64,000 nucleotides of DNA from Mariniblastus sp. (GCA_022447555.1 JAKVBF010000001.1:412288-476287); one strand, 5' to 3'. Counted from the first letter of the stretch, positions 38,616-48,995 are shown. A program made the numbers and translations. Notes: generated by a model from the letters alone, not told the origin.

Positions 38616-38881
38616 TTTGGCGTTTTCAAACTTTTTCCATTCGTTGGGCTGTGCGTGCCATGAAGGTGATTTGTACTAACTAAAACCGCCTGCTAGGGGG
38701 CACGCGTTTCACCTTAGGGGAGGGGTTGGCCGGTTGCAAGCAACTCTTTGATTGAATTATTGGAAATCTCAAAACCCATCAAAATGTGTGAGATTCCCAA
38801 CGTTGGGGCCGGCTTAAGAGCGAGATCCCATAACCTTTCGGACCTTCTCTTTGGCAGAAGTCGATAACTTTAACGAATGGG

Positions 38882-39760
38882 TTACCGATTGTAGGAGTTT
38901 TCTTGCTCCGAGATTCGTTTCAAGATCGCCTCGAGAGGCTCAGAACCTTGATGCCGCCACGAATAGCTGGACGGCTCTACTTGGTAGAGAACACTCAACC
39001 AAACCATTGAAGCCATCTCCATGGTGAGTGGAGACGCATGGCCCATCTTGTCGCGGAAAATGGCATCCGCCCCTTGGCGGGAAACCAGCTGCTTGACCAT
39101 TGGTAAAGCCTTCTCTTTGTGCGCTCGCTTCAGCTCAACGGCGACCCTTCCATAATTGATCCAATAAAACCGATTCTTAGGATACAGCTCTCTCAGTTTT
39201 TCGATGACCTCCGGGTAAAACTCTGCCTGCGCGCGGGCGCTGATTGAGGCAAAGCCATCAACCGAGCGACTCGGGCCATCCTGCCCCCACGGCATCCCGA
39301 TAAAGAAATCGGTCTCCGGGTTTTTTTGTAAAGCGTAGTCGATCCACTTTCGGTAATCACCCAGAGAGCTGTAAAAGTAAGTCATTCCAAACAGCTCAAT
39401 GTCACCTTGGTCTAAAATTTTCTGGATCTGCTTCCTTTTTTTCTGGTTTTGCCAAAGCCGTTGTGGCGATCCATTCATGCCACCCGCGAATACGCTTTGT
39501 TGCGAATGATTTTTTACACCTGCCTTCTGTGCCTGTTTGTCAAAGACCCTAGCCACCGGAATAAAAAAACTATGCCCAATAAACAGGCACCGCTTTCCTT
39601 TCGCCTCTTCCGATGGCGTCTGGACTGGTTGATCCAAGGTCTGTTCGCTGGGGGGCGATTTCGGAGGTTGGCTTGTCTGGGCTGAAGTACTGTACGGAGC
39701 GGCCAGGACTCCAATCACAAAAACGATCGCGGTAATATATTTTTTCATTGATGCATTCAT
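38882..39760 (-). CDS. Exported SGNH-hydrolase-like hypothetical protein
   Basis: Signal peptide; KRCLFIGHSFFIPVARVFDKQ block I-like motif. Confidence 0.5.
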   Translation of the reverse strand: MNASMKKYITAIVFVIGVLAAPYSTSAQTSQPPKSPPSEQTLDQPVQTPSEEAKGKRCLFIGHSFFIPVARVFDKQAQKAGVKNHSQQSVFAGGMNGSPQRLWQNQKKRKQIQKILDQGDIELFGMTYFYSSLGDYRKWIDYALQKNPETDFFIGMPWGQDGPSRSVDGFASISARAQAEFYPEVIEKLRELYPKNRFYWINYGRVAVELKRAHKEKALPMVKQLVSRQGADAIFRDKMGHASPLTMEMASMVWLSVLYQVEPSSYSWRHQGSEPLEAILKRISEQENSYNR

Positions 39761-39765
39761 CGGTT

Positions 39766-39797
39766 AAACAAGCAGTTTCTCAAACAAGCAGTTTCTC
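39766..39797. repeat. Perfect 2 x 16-bp tandem repeat (AAACAAGCAGTTTCTC)
   Basis: Direct reading. Confidence 0.95.
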
Positions 39798-39912
39798 AAA
39801 ATCACCAAAGAGTCTTTCAACCAAGAAGACCTCTTGTGCGTTTCTATGTTTCGGGACAGATCAACCTCAGCCCCTTACTCAGCCCCTTATCATCGGCGAA
39901 ATACACAGTCTT

Positions 39913-40494
39913 TCAATCCCAGCCATGACTAAACACTAACATCAGGAGGCCCCAAGACATCCAGCTAACTAGACTCGCCAAATGATATATAGCGACGGCC
40001 AGAGAAAAACCAGTTCCTCTTATCCGCTTGATATTACGGACTAAAAGGTAGATCCCGTAAACGGATCCGATCAGCATAACCAACAAAGCAAAGTCCTGCC
40101 TCGGGCCACCCAGCTCGATTGAAGTGTATAGAAACATCGACAAGATTAAAAACGGAATCACTGCCAGTGGAATCCAGCTGTCAAGCGAGGTCGGAAAGCG
40201 AACGATGGTTGTCAACCCGCAGATGACGGCTAGGTAGACTGCCAAGTAAAAAGGGGCCACACCGGGAACCGGCCACAACAATCCGTCATCGGTGGCGCCG
40301 ACCACCGCCAAGCCGCCAGCACAGACGGCCGTCCAATACATGATCTTACCAATCGTGAACCGCGGCCTACGATCGACGGCCACGGCATCGTCGGCCACGG
40401 CATCGTCGGCCATCGCGGGTGAATCCGAGTCGGGGTCCGGCCTGGGTTCTGACATTGGTTCTGACATTGGTTCTGACATTGGTTCTGCTTTCAT
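39913..40494 (-). CDS. Hypothetical multi-pass membrane protein with repetitive N-terminus
   Basis: Several TM helices; N-terminus MKAEPMSEPMSEPMSEPRPDPDSDSPAMADDAVADDAVAVD encoded by short tandem repeats. Confidence 0.65.
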   Translation of the reverse strand: MKAEPMSEPMSEPMSEPRPDPDSDSPAMADDAVADDAVAVDRRPRFTIGKIMYWTAVCAGGLAVVGATDDGLLWPVPGVAPFYLAVYLAVICGLTTIVRFPTSLDSWIPLAVIPFLILSMFLYTSIELGGPRQDFALLVMLIGSVYGIYLLVRNIKRIRGTGFSLAVAIYHLASLVSWMSWGLLMLVFSHGWD

Positions 40495-40565
40495 TTCAAA
40501 GAACTCTCCAGCAAAATCACTTTCCGTCGATCAAGGAATCTTAAAAATTTTCCTTGGCCGCCTGC

Positions 40566-42032
40566 TCAGGCGATCAGGTCATGCACCACCTCTCCATGCA
40601 CGTCGGTCAGTCGGTAATCGCGACCCTGAAAGCGATACGTCAAACGCTCATGATTGAAACCCATTAAATGCATGATCGTCGCCTGCAGGTCGTGAACGTG
40701 TACCTTGTTCTCAGTCACTCCAAAACCAAGTTCGTCGGTTTGCCCGTAATTGAACCCACCTTTGACACCTCCCCCTGCCATCCACATTGTGAAGCAGTCT
40801 GGATAATGATCACGGCCTAGCACATTACTGTTTGCCGTTCGCCCTTCACGAAACGGCGTTCGTCCGAACTCACCCCCGCATACGATCAGCGTCTCGTCTA
40901 AAAGGCCCCGCTGTTTCAGGTCCCGAATCAGGGCTGCGATCGGTTTGTCGGTTGCCGCCATTTTGTTGGTAAGACCATCCTTGAGTCCCTCGCCGGGTGA
41001 CGTTCCGTGAAAATCCCAACCCCAGTCGAACAATTGCACGAACCGAACACCCCCTTCAACGAGACGCCGCGCAAGCAGGCAATTGTTAGCGAAACTAGCT
41101 TGGCCTGGAACCGCTCCATAAGCTTCGTGAGTCGCTTGGGTCTCCCGATTAATATCCATCACCTCGGGAACCGAAGCCTGCATGCGGTACGCCAATTCAT
41201 ATTGAGCAATCCGTGTTAATGTTTCGGGGTGCCCCATGCTTTTAGCCTGCAGTTCATTCAGGCTTTTCAGTGCATCGAGGGAACGACGGCGAAGCTCGCG
41301 ATTCATCCCCTTGGGGTCTGAGGCGTACAGCACCGGGTCGCCTTGAGAACGACACTGTACGCCTTGAAAGACTGAGGGCAGGAACCCGCTCCCAAAGGAG
41401 TTAGACCCCCCATTCGGCTGCACGCCACTACTGATCAGCACCACAAAACCCGGCAGGTTTTGGTTTTCGGTGCCTAGCCCATAGGTGGCCCAAGACCCCA
41501 TCGAAGGCCGGCCTGAACGAGGTGATCCGGTATAGATCAACAATTCTGCCGGGGCATGGTTAAACTGATCCGTATTCATCGAATGGATGAAACACATCTC
41601 GTCAACAATATCTTTGGCGTGAAAATTAGGAACCGCGTCCGAGAGCCAAGTTCCGTTTTGGCCGTACTGACCAAACGTCCGTGGTGTTCCCATCAGCTTG
41701 GGAACACCCGAGGTGAAGGCAAACGTTCGGCCTGCCAGGTACTCATCGGGACAAGCCTGACCGTCACGTTTGACCAGCTCAGGTTTGTAATCATATAAAT
41801 CCAAATTTGGTGGCGAACCCGTCAGGTGCAAATAAATCACACGTTTGGCTTTGGCCGGAAAATGCGGTGCCCGTTTCGCCAGCGGCTGCATCGAGTCGAC
41901 TGTAATATCAGCCGACGCCTTGGCACCCGATAAAGAAGAAAGGGCCAACGCACCGAGACCCACACCCGAGGTGGATAAAAAGTGCCTCCGCGTTTGTGCT
42001 TGCAGGTTTTGCAGGAAAGGATTCATGATCAA
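40566..42032 (-). CDS. DUF1501 domain protein
   Basis: RRHFLSTSGVGLGALALSSL; KRVIYLHLTGSPPNLDLYDYKPEL; GGEFGRTPF...GRDHYPDCFTMWMAGGGVKGG. Confidence 0.95.
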   Translation of the reverse strand: MIMNPFLQNLQAQTRRHFLSTSGVGLGALALSSLSGAKASADITVDSMQPLAKRAPHFPAKAKRVIYLHLTGSPPNLDLYDYKPELVKRDGQACPDEYLAGRTFAFTSGVPKLMGTPRTFGQYGQNGTWLSDAVPNFHAKDIVDEMCFIHSMNTDQFNHAPAELLIYTGSPRSGRPSMGSWATYGLGTENQNLPGFVVLISSGVQPNGGSNSFGSGFLPSVFQGVQCRSQGDPVLYASDPKGMNRELRRRSLDALKSLNELQAKSMGHPETLTRIAQYELAYRMQASVPEVMDINRETQATHEAYGAVPGQASFANNCLLARRLVEGGVRFVQLFDWGWDFHGTSPGEGLKDGLTNKMAATDKPIAALIRDLKQRGLLDETLIVCGGEFGRTPFREGRTANSNVLGRDHYPDCFTMWMAGGGVKGGFNYGQTDELGFGVTENKVHVHDLQATIMHLMGFNHERLTYRFQGRDYRLTDVHGEVVHDLIA

Positions 42033-42059
42033 ACCGTTGTCGCGTGGTTCCCAAAAGTC

Positions 42060-45000
42060 TTATCGTTTAAGAAAAATTTCATCCAGATTTAACAATACAT
42101 TACAAACGACCGTCATGGCCGCAGCATCCATTAGCTGAACCCCTGTCGGCAATGGGCCCAATGGGTCCGCTGCCAACTTGTTCGCTTCTTCCGGCTCTGC
42201 TGAAAGGTCGGCCCGAGCATCATTTAATAGGGCCACTAAGGCGGCAACCTCTGCCTTGGCAGGCGGCCGCAATAGACATCGCCGAAATGCCAGAGCCACT
42301 CTCTCCTCATCGCTCATCTTCTGCTGCAGGACCAAACGGGCAAGCGCTTGAGCCGCTTCCACATAAACAGGGTCGTTGAGCGTGACCAGTGATTGCAGGG
42401 GCGTGTTGGTGCTATTGCGGCGAACCGTGCAGACCTCTCGATTCGGCGCGTCAAAGGTGGCCATCGACGGATAGGGATTGCTACGACGCCAAGTCGTATA
42501 AATCCCTCGACGATAACGGTCTTCACCCGTGCTCGTTTGCCAATCCGTCGAGCCTCCAAAAGCGGCCTTCAAACCGATACTGGGCTGCGGTGGTTTGACC
42601 GGTGGCCCAAACATCTTGGGACTCAACAAGCCACTAACGAATAAAGCCTGATCGCGGACCATTTCGGCACTCAGCCGGACGCGAGGCGCCCGCGCCAACC
42701 AGCGGTTGTCTGGATCTGACACGAGCTGCTCTTGGCGGACCGCGGCACTCTGCTGATAGGTCGCCGACGTAACAATCATTCTTAACAACTTTTTGGAGTT
42801 CCAACCATTTTGCATGAGCTCGGTCGCCAGCCAATCTAGCAACTTGGGGTGGGATGGCATCTCGCCCTGAGAACCAAACTCTTCGCTAGTGGGCACGATC
42901 CCTTTGCCGAACAAGCTTTCCCAATATCGATTAACCAGCACTCGGGCCGTCAGTGGGTTGTCAGAATGGGTCAGCCATTCAGCCAAGGCCAAACGATCAA
43001 TCTCTTGATCTTCTGGAAGCGAATGGAAGACGGCAGGCAAGCCTGGCTCCACCTCTTGCCCTTTGTCGAGGTAACTGCCACGGTACTGTAAGTAGGTCTC
43101 ACGTCGCTTACCTTTTCTCTCTCGCAGAACGGGAACCGAAGTGGCCGGTTTCAGCGCCGCTAATCCTGATTTCGCTTTGGCAAGACCTTCACGCTCTGCC
43201 TGCAAGCCTGGAGCCACTTGTTCGCGATAATAGCTCGCCAACTGCGATCTGATCTCGGTACTTCGCTGATCGGCTGGCGTGTCGAGCAACTTGAGAATCT
43301 CAGCGGGAACACGAGAACGCTCAATGGCCACTGCGTCTGCGGTCGCACTCAATCGAAAATGGCCTAGCAGGTGGTTGCTATGCGGCGAGTCCTGTTGCAC
43401 CCGAATGCGGAGCCGGGCTGGTTCATCAACGACCAGCGGTTGCTCGGGAATTAAAACCAACTGGTGCGGGAGATCTACCGACCCGCCAATCGCCCAGCCA
43501 TCCTTCGGCCCTTTTTTACCGGCTAACACATCGAGCGCTTCGAAATCGGCTTGCTCGTAATCGGCAAAGGCCGTTTTAAAGGCGATGCTCCGCTTGCTAT
43601 CGGTTGGCAACACCAAGGAAGGGTCTGGGTGCGAATCAATCTGCCGCGTCATCACGATTTGTCGATTGGAATCGAGCAACTCCACGGAAAAGTTACTCAA
43701 CCGATTTGAAGCCTCCTTGCGATTCCACAGCACAATCTTGTCGATCGACTGCTCTCTACCCAGATCGAGCTCCCACCACGGGTTTTCGACGGTCGCCGTA
43801 TGGGTCACCGATTTATGAGCAAAAACGCCGTCTGTATTTCCATCGATCGCATATTGAGCAGGACCGCCAAAAGCGGTCGAATGCTGTGTCGCCACCCCCT
43901 GCAAAGCGATGTTTCCGTCACCTTGAAACACTTGCACTTCGGCCAGCGATAAAATTTGGTTCTTGCCAAGATTGGTGATTCGTACGAATTGAGCCACTGG
44001 CGACTGCAGAGTCTCCGGTGTCACATCCGCCTGAATTCCTGTGACGACAAAATTACCACCACTGGTACCGGAGTGGTTTCCTAGAGCCGCGTGGGGAATC
44101 GCTTCCAAGCGGAAGCCCGACCATTGCACCACACGCTCCGAACTAGCCTCAATAGGAATCTCAACAAGGTACTCATCCTGTTTCGCAACAGACGTTACTA
44201 AAATCTGACCCTCTTTGAGAATTTGAGCCTGCAGCTGGCTGCGTCGCGTAACCGCCGAAGGCCGTAACGTTTGCCAATCTGGGGCAACCGACAAACGTCG
44301 CTCCCATTGCTGCTGCGCAGCAGCTAAATCGGCGGTCGGTTGCCTCAGTTTCGTTTCGAAACTAGCTATCCGAGACTTCCATTCTTTTTGACGCTGCCTT
44401 TGTTCATCTGAATAGATTTGGAGCACAGGTGATTCGTCACGACGATCCGCGTCCTGGGTGTTATTTAAAATGGCAAAAAACTGGAAGTACTCTTCCTGCG
44501 TGATTGGATCGTATTTGTGCGTATGGCATTGGGCGCAAGCCATGGTTGTTCCCATCCACACCGCCATCGTCGTGTTTGCCCGATCGACGACAGCGACGTT
44601 CCGAAATTCCTCGTCCTGGGTTCCACCTTCGTTGTTGGTCAACGTGTTTCGGTGAAACGCCGTCGCAATCAGCTGGCCCTCGGTCGGTTCGGCCAAAAGA
44701 TCGCCGGCCAATTGTTCTTTAGTGAATTGGTCAAACGGCATGTTGTCGTTGTAGGCCTGAATGACCCAATCACGGTAGGCCCAAATCGTTCTTGGGGGGT
44801 CATCCGCGTAACCAGCACTGTCCGCATACCGAGCCAAATCTAGCCACTTCCTAGCCCAATGTTCTCCGAAGGTGGGGCGCTGGAGCAAGCCGTCGACTAG
44901 TTTTTCGTAAGCTTGCGGATCGGTGTCGTTAACAAACTGATCCACCGCTTCAATGGTTGGTGGCAAACCGGTTAGATCGAGGTACACGCGTCGCGCCAGC

Positions 45001-45524
45001 GCGTACCGGTCGACTTGCGGTGCCGGTCGCAGGCCGCGTTCGTGCATCCGATGTAACGTAAACCGATCAATCGCATTCTTGGGCCAGTCAGCATCTTGAT
45101 CGGGTTCCGCCGGGATACTCGGACGGGTTGGTGCTTCATAAGACCAATGAGTCGCATAGTGAGCCCCTTGAGCAATCCACTGTTTGAATAAACCTATTTC
45201 GGTTTCGGTCAGCCCAGCACCGTGTTCCGAGGGTGGCATTCGAAACGACTCATCCTCGGCCATGATTCGTGTGATCAATTCACTCTCTTCGGGCGCGCCC
45301 GGGACCACCGCCCGCGCCTCGGTTTCCAAAACCGAAATTGCCGACTCCCTCAGATCCAATCGCAAACCGGCCTCCAAACCATCCGGATCGGGACCATGGC
45401 AAAGGAAACATTTGTTCGACAAGATCGGTCGAATATCGCGGTTGAAGTCGATTTCATCCGCCGCTGTCGAGGATAATGACAGCCCTAAGCCTAGGATCCA
45501 AGTGAGGACAAAATAAGTGCGCAT
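42060..45524 (-). CDS. PSD1-type planctomycete cytochrome c with DUF1549/DUF1553 domains
   Basis: FNRDIRPILSNKCFLCHGPD; ERGLRPAPQVDRYALARRVYLDLTGLPPT; LAEWLTHSDNPLTARVLVNRYWESLFGKGIV. Confidence 0.95.
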   Translation of the reverse strand: MRTYFVLTWILGLGLSLSSTAADEIDFNRDIRPILSNKCFLCHGPDPDGLEAGLRLDLRESAISVLETEARAVVPGAPEESELITRIMAEDESFRMPPSEHGAGLTETEIGLFKQWIAQGAHYATHWSYEAPTRPSIPAEPDQDADWPKNAIDRFTLHRMHERGLRPAPQVDRYALARRVYLDLTGLPPTIEAVDQFVNDTDPQAYEKLVDGLLQRPTFGEHWARKWLDLARYADSAGYADDPPRTIWAYRDWVIQAYNDNMPFDQFTKEQLAGDLLAEPTEGQLIATAFHRNTLTNNEGGTQDEEFRNVAVVDRANTTMAVWMGTTMACAQCHTHKYDPITQEEYFQFFAILNNTQDADRRDESPVLQIYSDEQRQRQKEWKSRIASFETKLRQPTADLAAAQQQWERRLSVAPDWQTLRPSAVTRRSQLQAQILKEGQILVTSVAKQDEYLVEIPIEASSERVVQWSGFRLEAIPHAALGNHSGTSGGNFVVTGIQADVTPETLQSPVAQFVRITNLGKNQILSLAEVQVFQGDGNIALQGVATQHSTAFGGPAQYAIDGNTDGVFAHKSVTHTATVENPWWELDLGREQSIDKIVLWNRKEASNRLSNFSVELLDSNRQIVMTRQIDSHPDPSLVLPTDSKRSIAFKTAFADYEQADFEALDVLAGKKGPKDGWAIGGSVDLPHQLVLIPEQPLVVDEPARLRIRVQQDSPHSNHLLGHFRLSATADAVAIERSRVPAEILKLLDTPADQRSTEIRSQLASYYREQVAPGLQAEREGLAKAKSGLAALKPATSVPVLRERKGKRRETYLQYRGSYLDKGQEVEPGLPAVFHSLPEDQEIDRLALAEWLTHSDNPLTARVLVNRYWESLFGKGIVPTSEEFGSQGEMPSHPKLLDWLATELMQNGWNSKKLLRMIVTSATYQQSAAVRQEQLVSDPDNRWLARAPRVRLSAEMVRDQALFVSGLLSPKMFGPPVKPPQPSIGLKAAFGGSTDWQTSTGEDRYRRGIYTTWRRSNPYPSMATFDAPNREVCTVRRNSTNTPLQSLVTLNDPVYVEAAQALARLVLQQKMSDEERVALAFRRCLLRPPAKAEVAALVALLNDARADLSAEPEEANKLAADPLGPLPTGVQLMDAAAMTVVCNVLLNLDEIFLKR

Positions 45525-45972
45525 CGGCTCAATGGGGATGGAAACTACGGTTTCAAGAACGTCCTGCCAGTATAGCAGACAAGGCCGCAGACCTCCCGTA
45601 TTGCGAAAGCTTATACCAGGTCTGCCGTCGCTTGACAGACTCAAGTAAAAGGAGCCAACTGGGCCTAACATAAATTTGCGATTACCCAGGCCAACCCGCT
45701 GACTCGATCAACAGGTCTGGAAAAAGCTAAAATACCGCGTGAAAATCACTTTTTTGATACACACCTGACTCCCGAATCAGCCAACTCGCCAACCACCGAC
45801 GACTCCGACATGCAACCTAACTCCCATGCTCAAGAACCAAGTCAAAACGCGAAAATTTTTGCCTAAACATAAATCTAGGGGGATTGAGTAATTTTCAGGC
45901 TTTGAGCGACTTCGCAATTAAACGTTTCCTATCTAGCTGTTGCTCGGGGGACCGCTAAACGAGTCCTCATCC

Positions 45973-46015
45973 AAACTCTCTCTCGGCGAACCTCGTTCCC
46001 GTCAGAGAGTTTTTT
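45973..46015 (+). terminator. Strong Rho-independent terminator hairpin, no plus-strand CDS upstream
   Basis: AAACTCTCT-ct-CGG(c)GAAC-ctc-GTTCCCG-tc-AGAGAGTTT followed by TTT. Confidence 0.7.
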
Positions 46016-46049
46016 ATGCGCTCTTACAAGTCGCCAATTAACTTTTCAA

Positions 46050-47063
46050 TCAACGCTTTTTCGCCGTCGTTTCAAGTCCGAAATTGGCAGCATGAAAATT
46101 CATCAGGTCGACGCCCTGCTGTTGGTAGATTTGGTAAGCACTGTGAGGCACTCCCTCAACCACGAGCCGCTCAAAAGGAAGGTTGAGCGTTTTCAAAAAC
46201 TTCATATACGCCAAGTTGTTTTGGTAATTAGACCCTTCGCTACCGACATGGACCAAGATGCGAATGGCAGGCTTGGGGCTTTGGGCGTAGGCTCGAGCCA
46301 GATCCCAAGCGTTGTCCCCTTTGGCGAACGTCAGGTTGTCATTCTCGCGACCGTTATTTTCCGAGATTTTTTGCTCTGTCGCGTAACCCGAACCACCTGG
46401 CGCGCACGAATAAAACAGGTCGGGATGCCGAAACATCACTCGAGTGGTCCCTCGCCCGCCTTGCGAGAATCCTTCGATGCCTCGGTGTTCACGGTCGGCC
46501 AGGGTTCGATAATGCGAGTCGATATGGGGGATCAGTTCTTTCACGAACACATCCTCACCAAACGAATTGAATTGAGGCGTATTGTAGTGGCTAACTTTTC
46601 CACCATTGACGAAAACGTAGATCATTTCAGGGACGTCGCCTTTTTTCATGGCTTGGTCGATGAGTCGGGCCAGTCGAATAGATTTGGTTTCATTTCCCGG
46701 CCGACCACCATGTAGGTAATACACCACGGGGTACCGCTTCCCGCTTCGTTTCGGGTTGTCATATCCAGGAGGCAAGTAGATGCAATAACCGACATCGGTT
46801 TTCATTGAAGGACTTTTGAACGTCGCGTGCTTAAGGCCATTCGGCCACCGCCCCTTGGGTAAAGGATTCACCCAGCGAAACGGAGCTGGTACCTTCTTTT
46901 TAGTCGAAGATTTTTTGCTAGGCGTTTTATTACCACTCGTTTTTTGCGCCTCTACCGAAACGCTGATCCAGAGGCCGACAAGAAGGAATACCGTCGCGCC
47001 CGCCAACACACGGTAAGACCGGAACCGTACGATCGAATAGGATAAACAGTCAAAAATCTTCAT
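46050..47063 (-). CDS. Exported esterase-D/feruloyl-esterase-like alpha/beta hydrolase
   Basis: VVYYLHGGRPGNE; GIEGFSQGGRGTTRVMFRHPDLF (GxSxGG nucleophile elbow). Confidence 0.85.
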   Translation of the reverse strand: MKIFDCLSYSIVRFRSYRVLAGATVFLLVGLWISVSVEAQKTSGNKTPSKKSSTKKKVPAPFRWVNPLPKGRWPNGLKHATFKSPSMKTDVGYCIYLPPGYDNPKRSGKRYPVVYYLHGGRPGNETKSIRLARLIDQAMKKGDVPEMIYVFVNGGKVSHYNTPQFNSFGEDVFVKELIPHIDSHYRTLADREHRGIEGFSQGGRGTTRVMFRHPDLFYSCAPGGSGYATEQKISENNGRENDNLTFAKGDNAWDLARAYAQSPKPAIRILVHVGSEGSNYQNNLAYMKFLKTLNLPFERLVVEGVPHSAYQIYQQQGVDLMNFHAANFGLETTAKKR

Positions 47064-47432
47064 TGAAAACCTGTGCTATACTCGATGTCGCGACCAAACT
47101 TCGGTCAATGATCCAAAACACTGAACCCGCCCTCTGCGACCCCAGTCCGATGACTCAATAGACCACACGTCATTGTAGAGCACCAGAAGAAAAGCCGTGC
47201 TCAAGCCTCGCGCGAATCTGGGGCTACTTCACCCAGACTAAAAACCATACCGAATGGATCGCAAGCACCCCGGCTACCCATTCAAAGTGCTGCTTTCGGT
47301 CGCTTCTGAGTTGGAAATGATAGAAAATAATTCCGGCTTGATTCGGTTTAGCTCCAGTTTGACTTGCGACACCCAACGGTTGATTTGCCCTTCCGACAGC
47401 TCATTCTGATCATCTTCTTCCCAGGCCAGCAC

Positions 47433-48188
47433 TCAGAAAGAGTAATTAAAACGAGTCAATATCGTTTCGAATCGTTGATTCAGCTGATCGATAGTGGCGG
47501 GCTTTAGCTTTATCCGGTGATCGCCTGGAGTGATGCGCCGTTTGTGAGTCATGCTTTCTCCGGTGCGTTGAAATTCTTTTCGGTATCGCCAAGCCCACTG
47601 CAATGCAGCGACCCTAGGGTATCGCACCCCAAAAGCCGGCAGCACCCGCTCAGCCCACAAACGAAACTGGGTCACCATCGTTTCATAAGTTACGATTATG
47701 TCGTATTCGGGGTCGATATCTCGGTCGAGTAGGATTTTAAACTTTGCCTCCAGCGGCCAAGTTCGCTTTTCACACTGCGTCAAAACATATTCATCAATCG
47801 GGATCTCTTGGCGTTCCTGCCTCGCAGCCTCAAGCCCCGTCCCTTCCGTTGGGTGGATCCAGCCAAACGAAAAATATTCGGATACTAAAATGTCCCGCGG
47901 GTCTCGTATATGAAAAATTCGATAGATCTGCGTAGGATGATCCAGCTCTGTTTTAAGCACCTCAAAACTACGGATGGGACACCTGCAAAAATCGCGCTGA
48001 TTATCAATAGACAAGCCAGACTGATTGGCTGGGGAGTTGTTTTCTGAATAGAAATCAAAACCTTGCTTCTCGGATAGCCTTCCAAAAAACTGGTAAAGAA
48101 ACATTGTCGCGCTCTTGTGAACGGCATGGACATCCACCCCTCTCACGGCAGGCCCTGAACCAGTCATCTCGGGGCGGCTCGTGGGCAT
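47433..48188 (-). CDS. Sulfotransferase-like protein
   Basis: FHIRDPRDILVSEYFSFGWIHP (3'-PB-like motif); HAVHKSATMFLYQFF (5'-PSB-like). Confidence 0.75.
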   Translation of the reverse strand: MPTSRPEMTGSGPAVRGVDVHAVHKSATMFLYQFFGRLSEKQGFDFYSENNSPANQSGLSIDNQRDFCRCPIRSFEVLKTELDHPTQIYRIFHIRDPRDILVSEYFSFGWIHPTEGTGLEAARQERQEIPIDEYVLTQCEKRTWPLEAKFKILLDRDIDPEYDIIVTYETMVTQFRLWAERVLPAFGVRYPRVAALQWAWRYRKEFQRTGESMTHKRRITPGDHRIKLKPATIDQLNQRFETILTRFNYSF

Positions 48189-48254
48189 AAATCATCTCCC
48201 ATAACGTTTGAGGCTTTTAAAAAACGTTTGCAACAACAAGGGCTCGTCTGCTGC

Positions 48255-48995
48255 TCAATCCCGAGCCCTTCTCCGCTGCCATCGCGGGGAGGTTTTAACC
48301 CACAAGACATACCCGGACACAACCGTCGCCAATCCAAAGGCAGAGACGAGGCGAAGCAACCAATGGTTAAAACCGTCCCGTCCCTGATAATCCATGGTGT
48401 GCAGCATCCAAAAAAAATCAAACACTCGCCAACGATTGTTTCTTCGAGTTGTTACGCGACCTCGATCGGCCGAAACATAAATCACCGTTCCCGATGGATG
48501 ATCCAACACGACACGGTAGGCCGGCAGCTCTTTGCCTCGGTATTCCGAATGAGGGCCAACCTCTTGGATCAGCTCCACCGATCGCACACCAACCGCCTGT
48601 GAAAAATCGGCCTGCGCAATCCTGCCTGCAAGTTCTGGTTCGATCGGCGACAACCGGGCGCCCGAGACAGCGTCTAATAGAAGAAACTGCTCCGAAGCAT
48701 TATCTCGAAGGGTCACCTCACAAACTGGTCGGCCCAGCAGTGTGCCTAGATTGACGGACACTGGCTGTAGGGAGCCATTCTCCGGTCGTCCAACTGAGGC
48801 GACCATTTGATTGATATCTCCTAGCTCGAACGCCGACAAATCCACGGGGGCCTGAGCCCGAATCATGTTTTCGCCACGGACAGCCTGAATAGAACTCCAA
48901 CTGAAAACCATCCCACTGACGGTCCACAGGAAAAGCTGTATGCCGATCACTAACCCTAAATACCGATGTACTTTTCGCCAATTCCGCGACTTCAT
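48255..48995 (-). CDS. PepSY-type membrane protein
   Basis: WRKVHRYLGLVIGIQLFLWTVSGMVFSW; VYVSADRGRVTTRRNNRWRVFDFFWMLHTMDY. Confidence 0.8.
   Translation of the reverse strand: MKSRNWRKVHRYLGLVIGIQLFLWTVSGMVFSWSSIQAVRGENMIRAQAPVDLSAFELGDINQMVASVGRPENGSLQPVSVNLGTLLGRPVCEVTLRDNASEQFLLLDAVSGARLSPIEPELAGRIAQADFSQAVGVRSVELIQEVGPHSEYRGKELPAYRVVLDHPSGTVIYVSADRGRVTTRRNNRWRVFDFFWMLHTMDYQGRDGFNHWLLRLVSAFGLATVVSGYVLWVKTSPRWQRRRARD

Noticed and set aside
40566-45524. DUF1501 + PSD1 cytochrome pair as a novel system
   Set aside because: This pairing is very common in planctomycetes and already described as a family association, though its substrate is unknown.
47433-47435. TGA of the sulfotransferase as a selenocysteine codon
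   Set aside because: It lies after the apparent domain end, not at a catalytic cysteine position, and no SECIS-like hairpin was recognised; readthrough or a separate small ORF is simpler.
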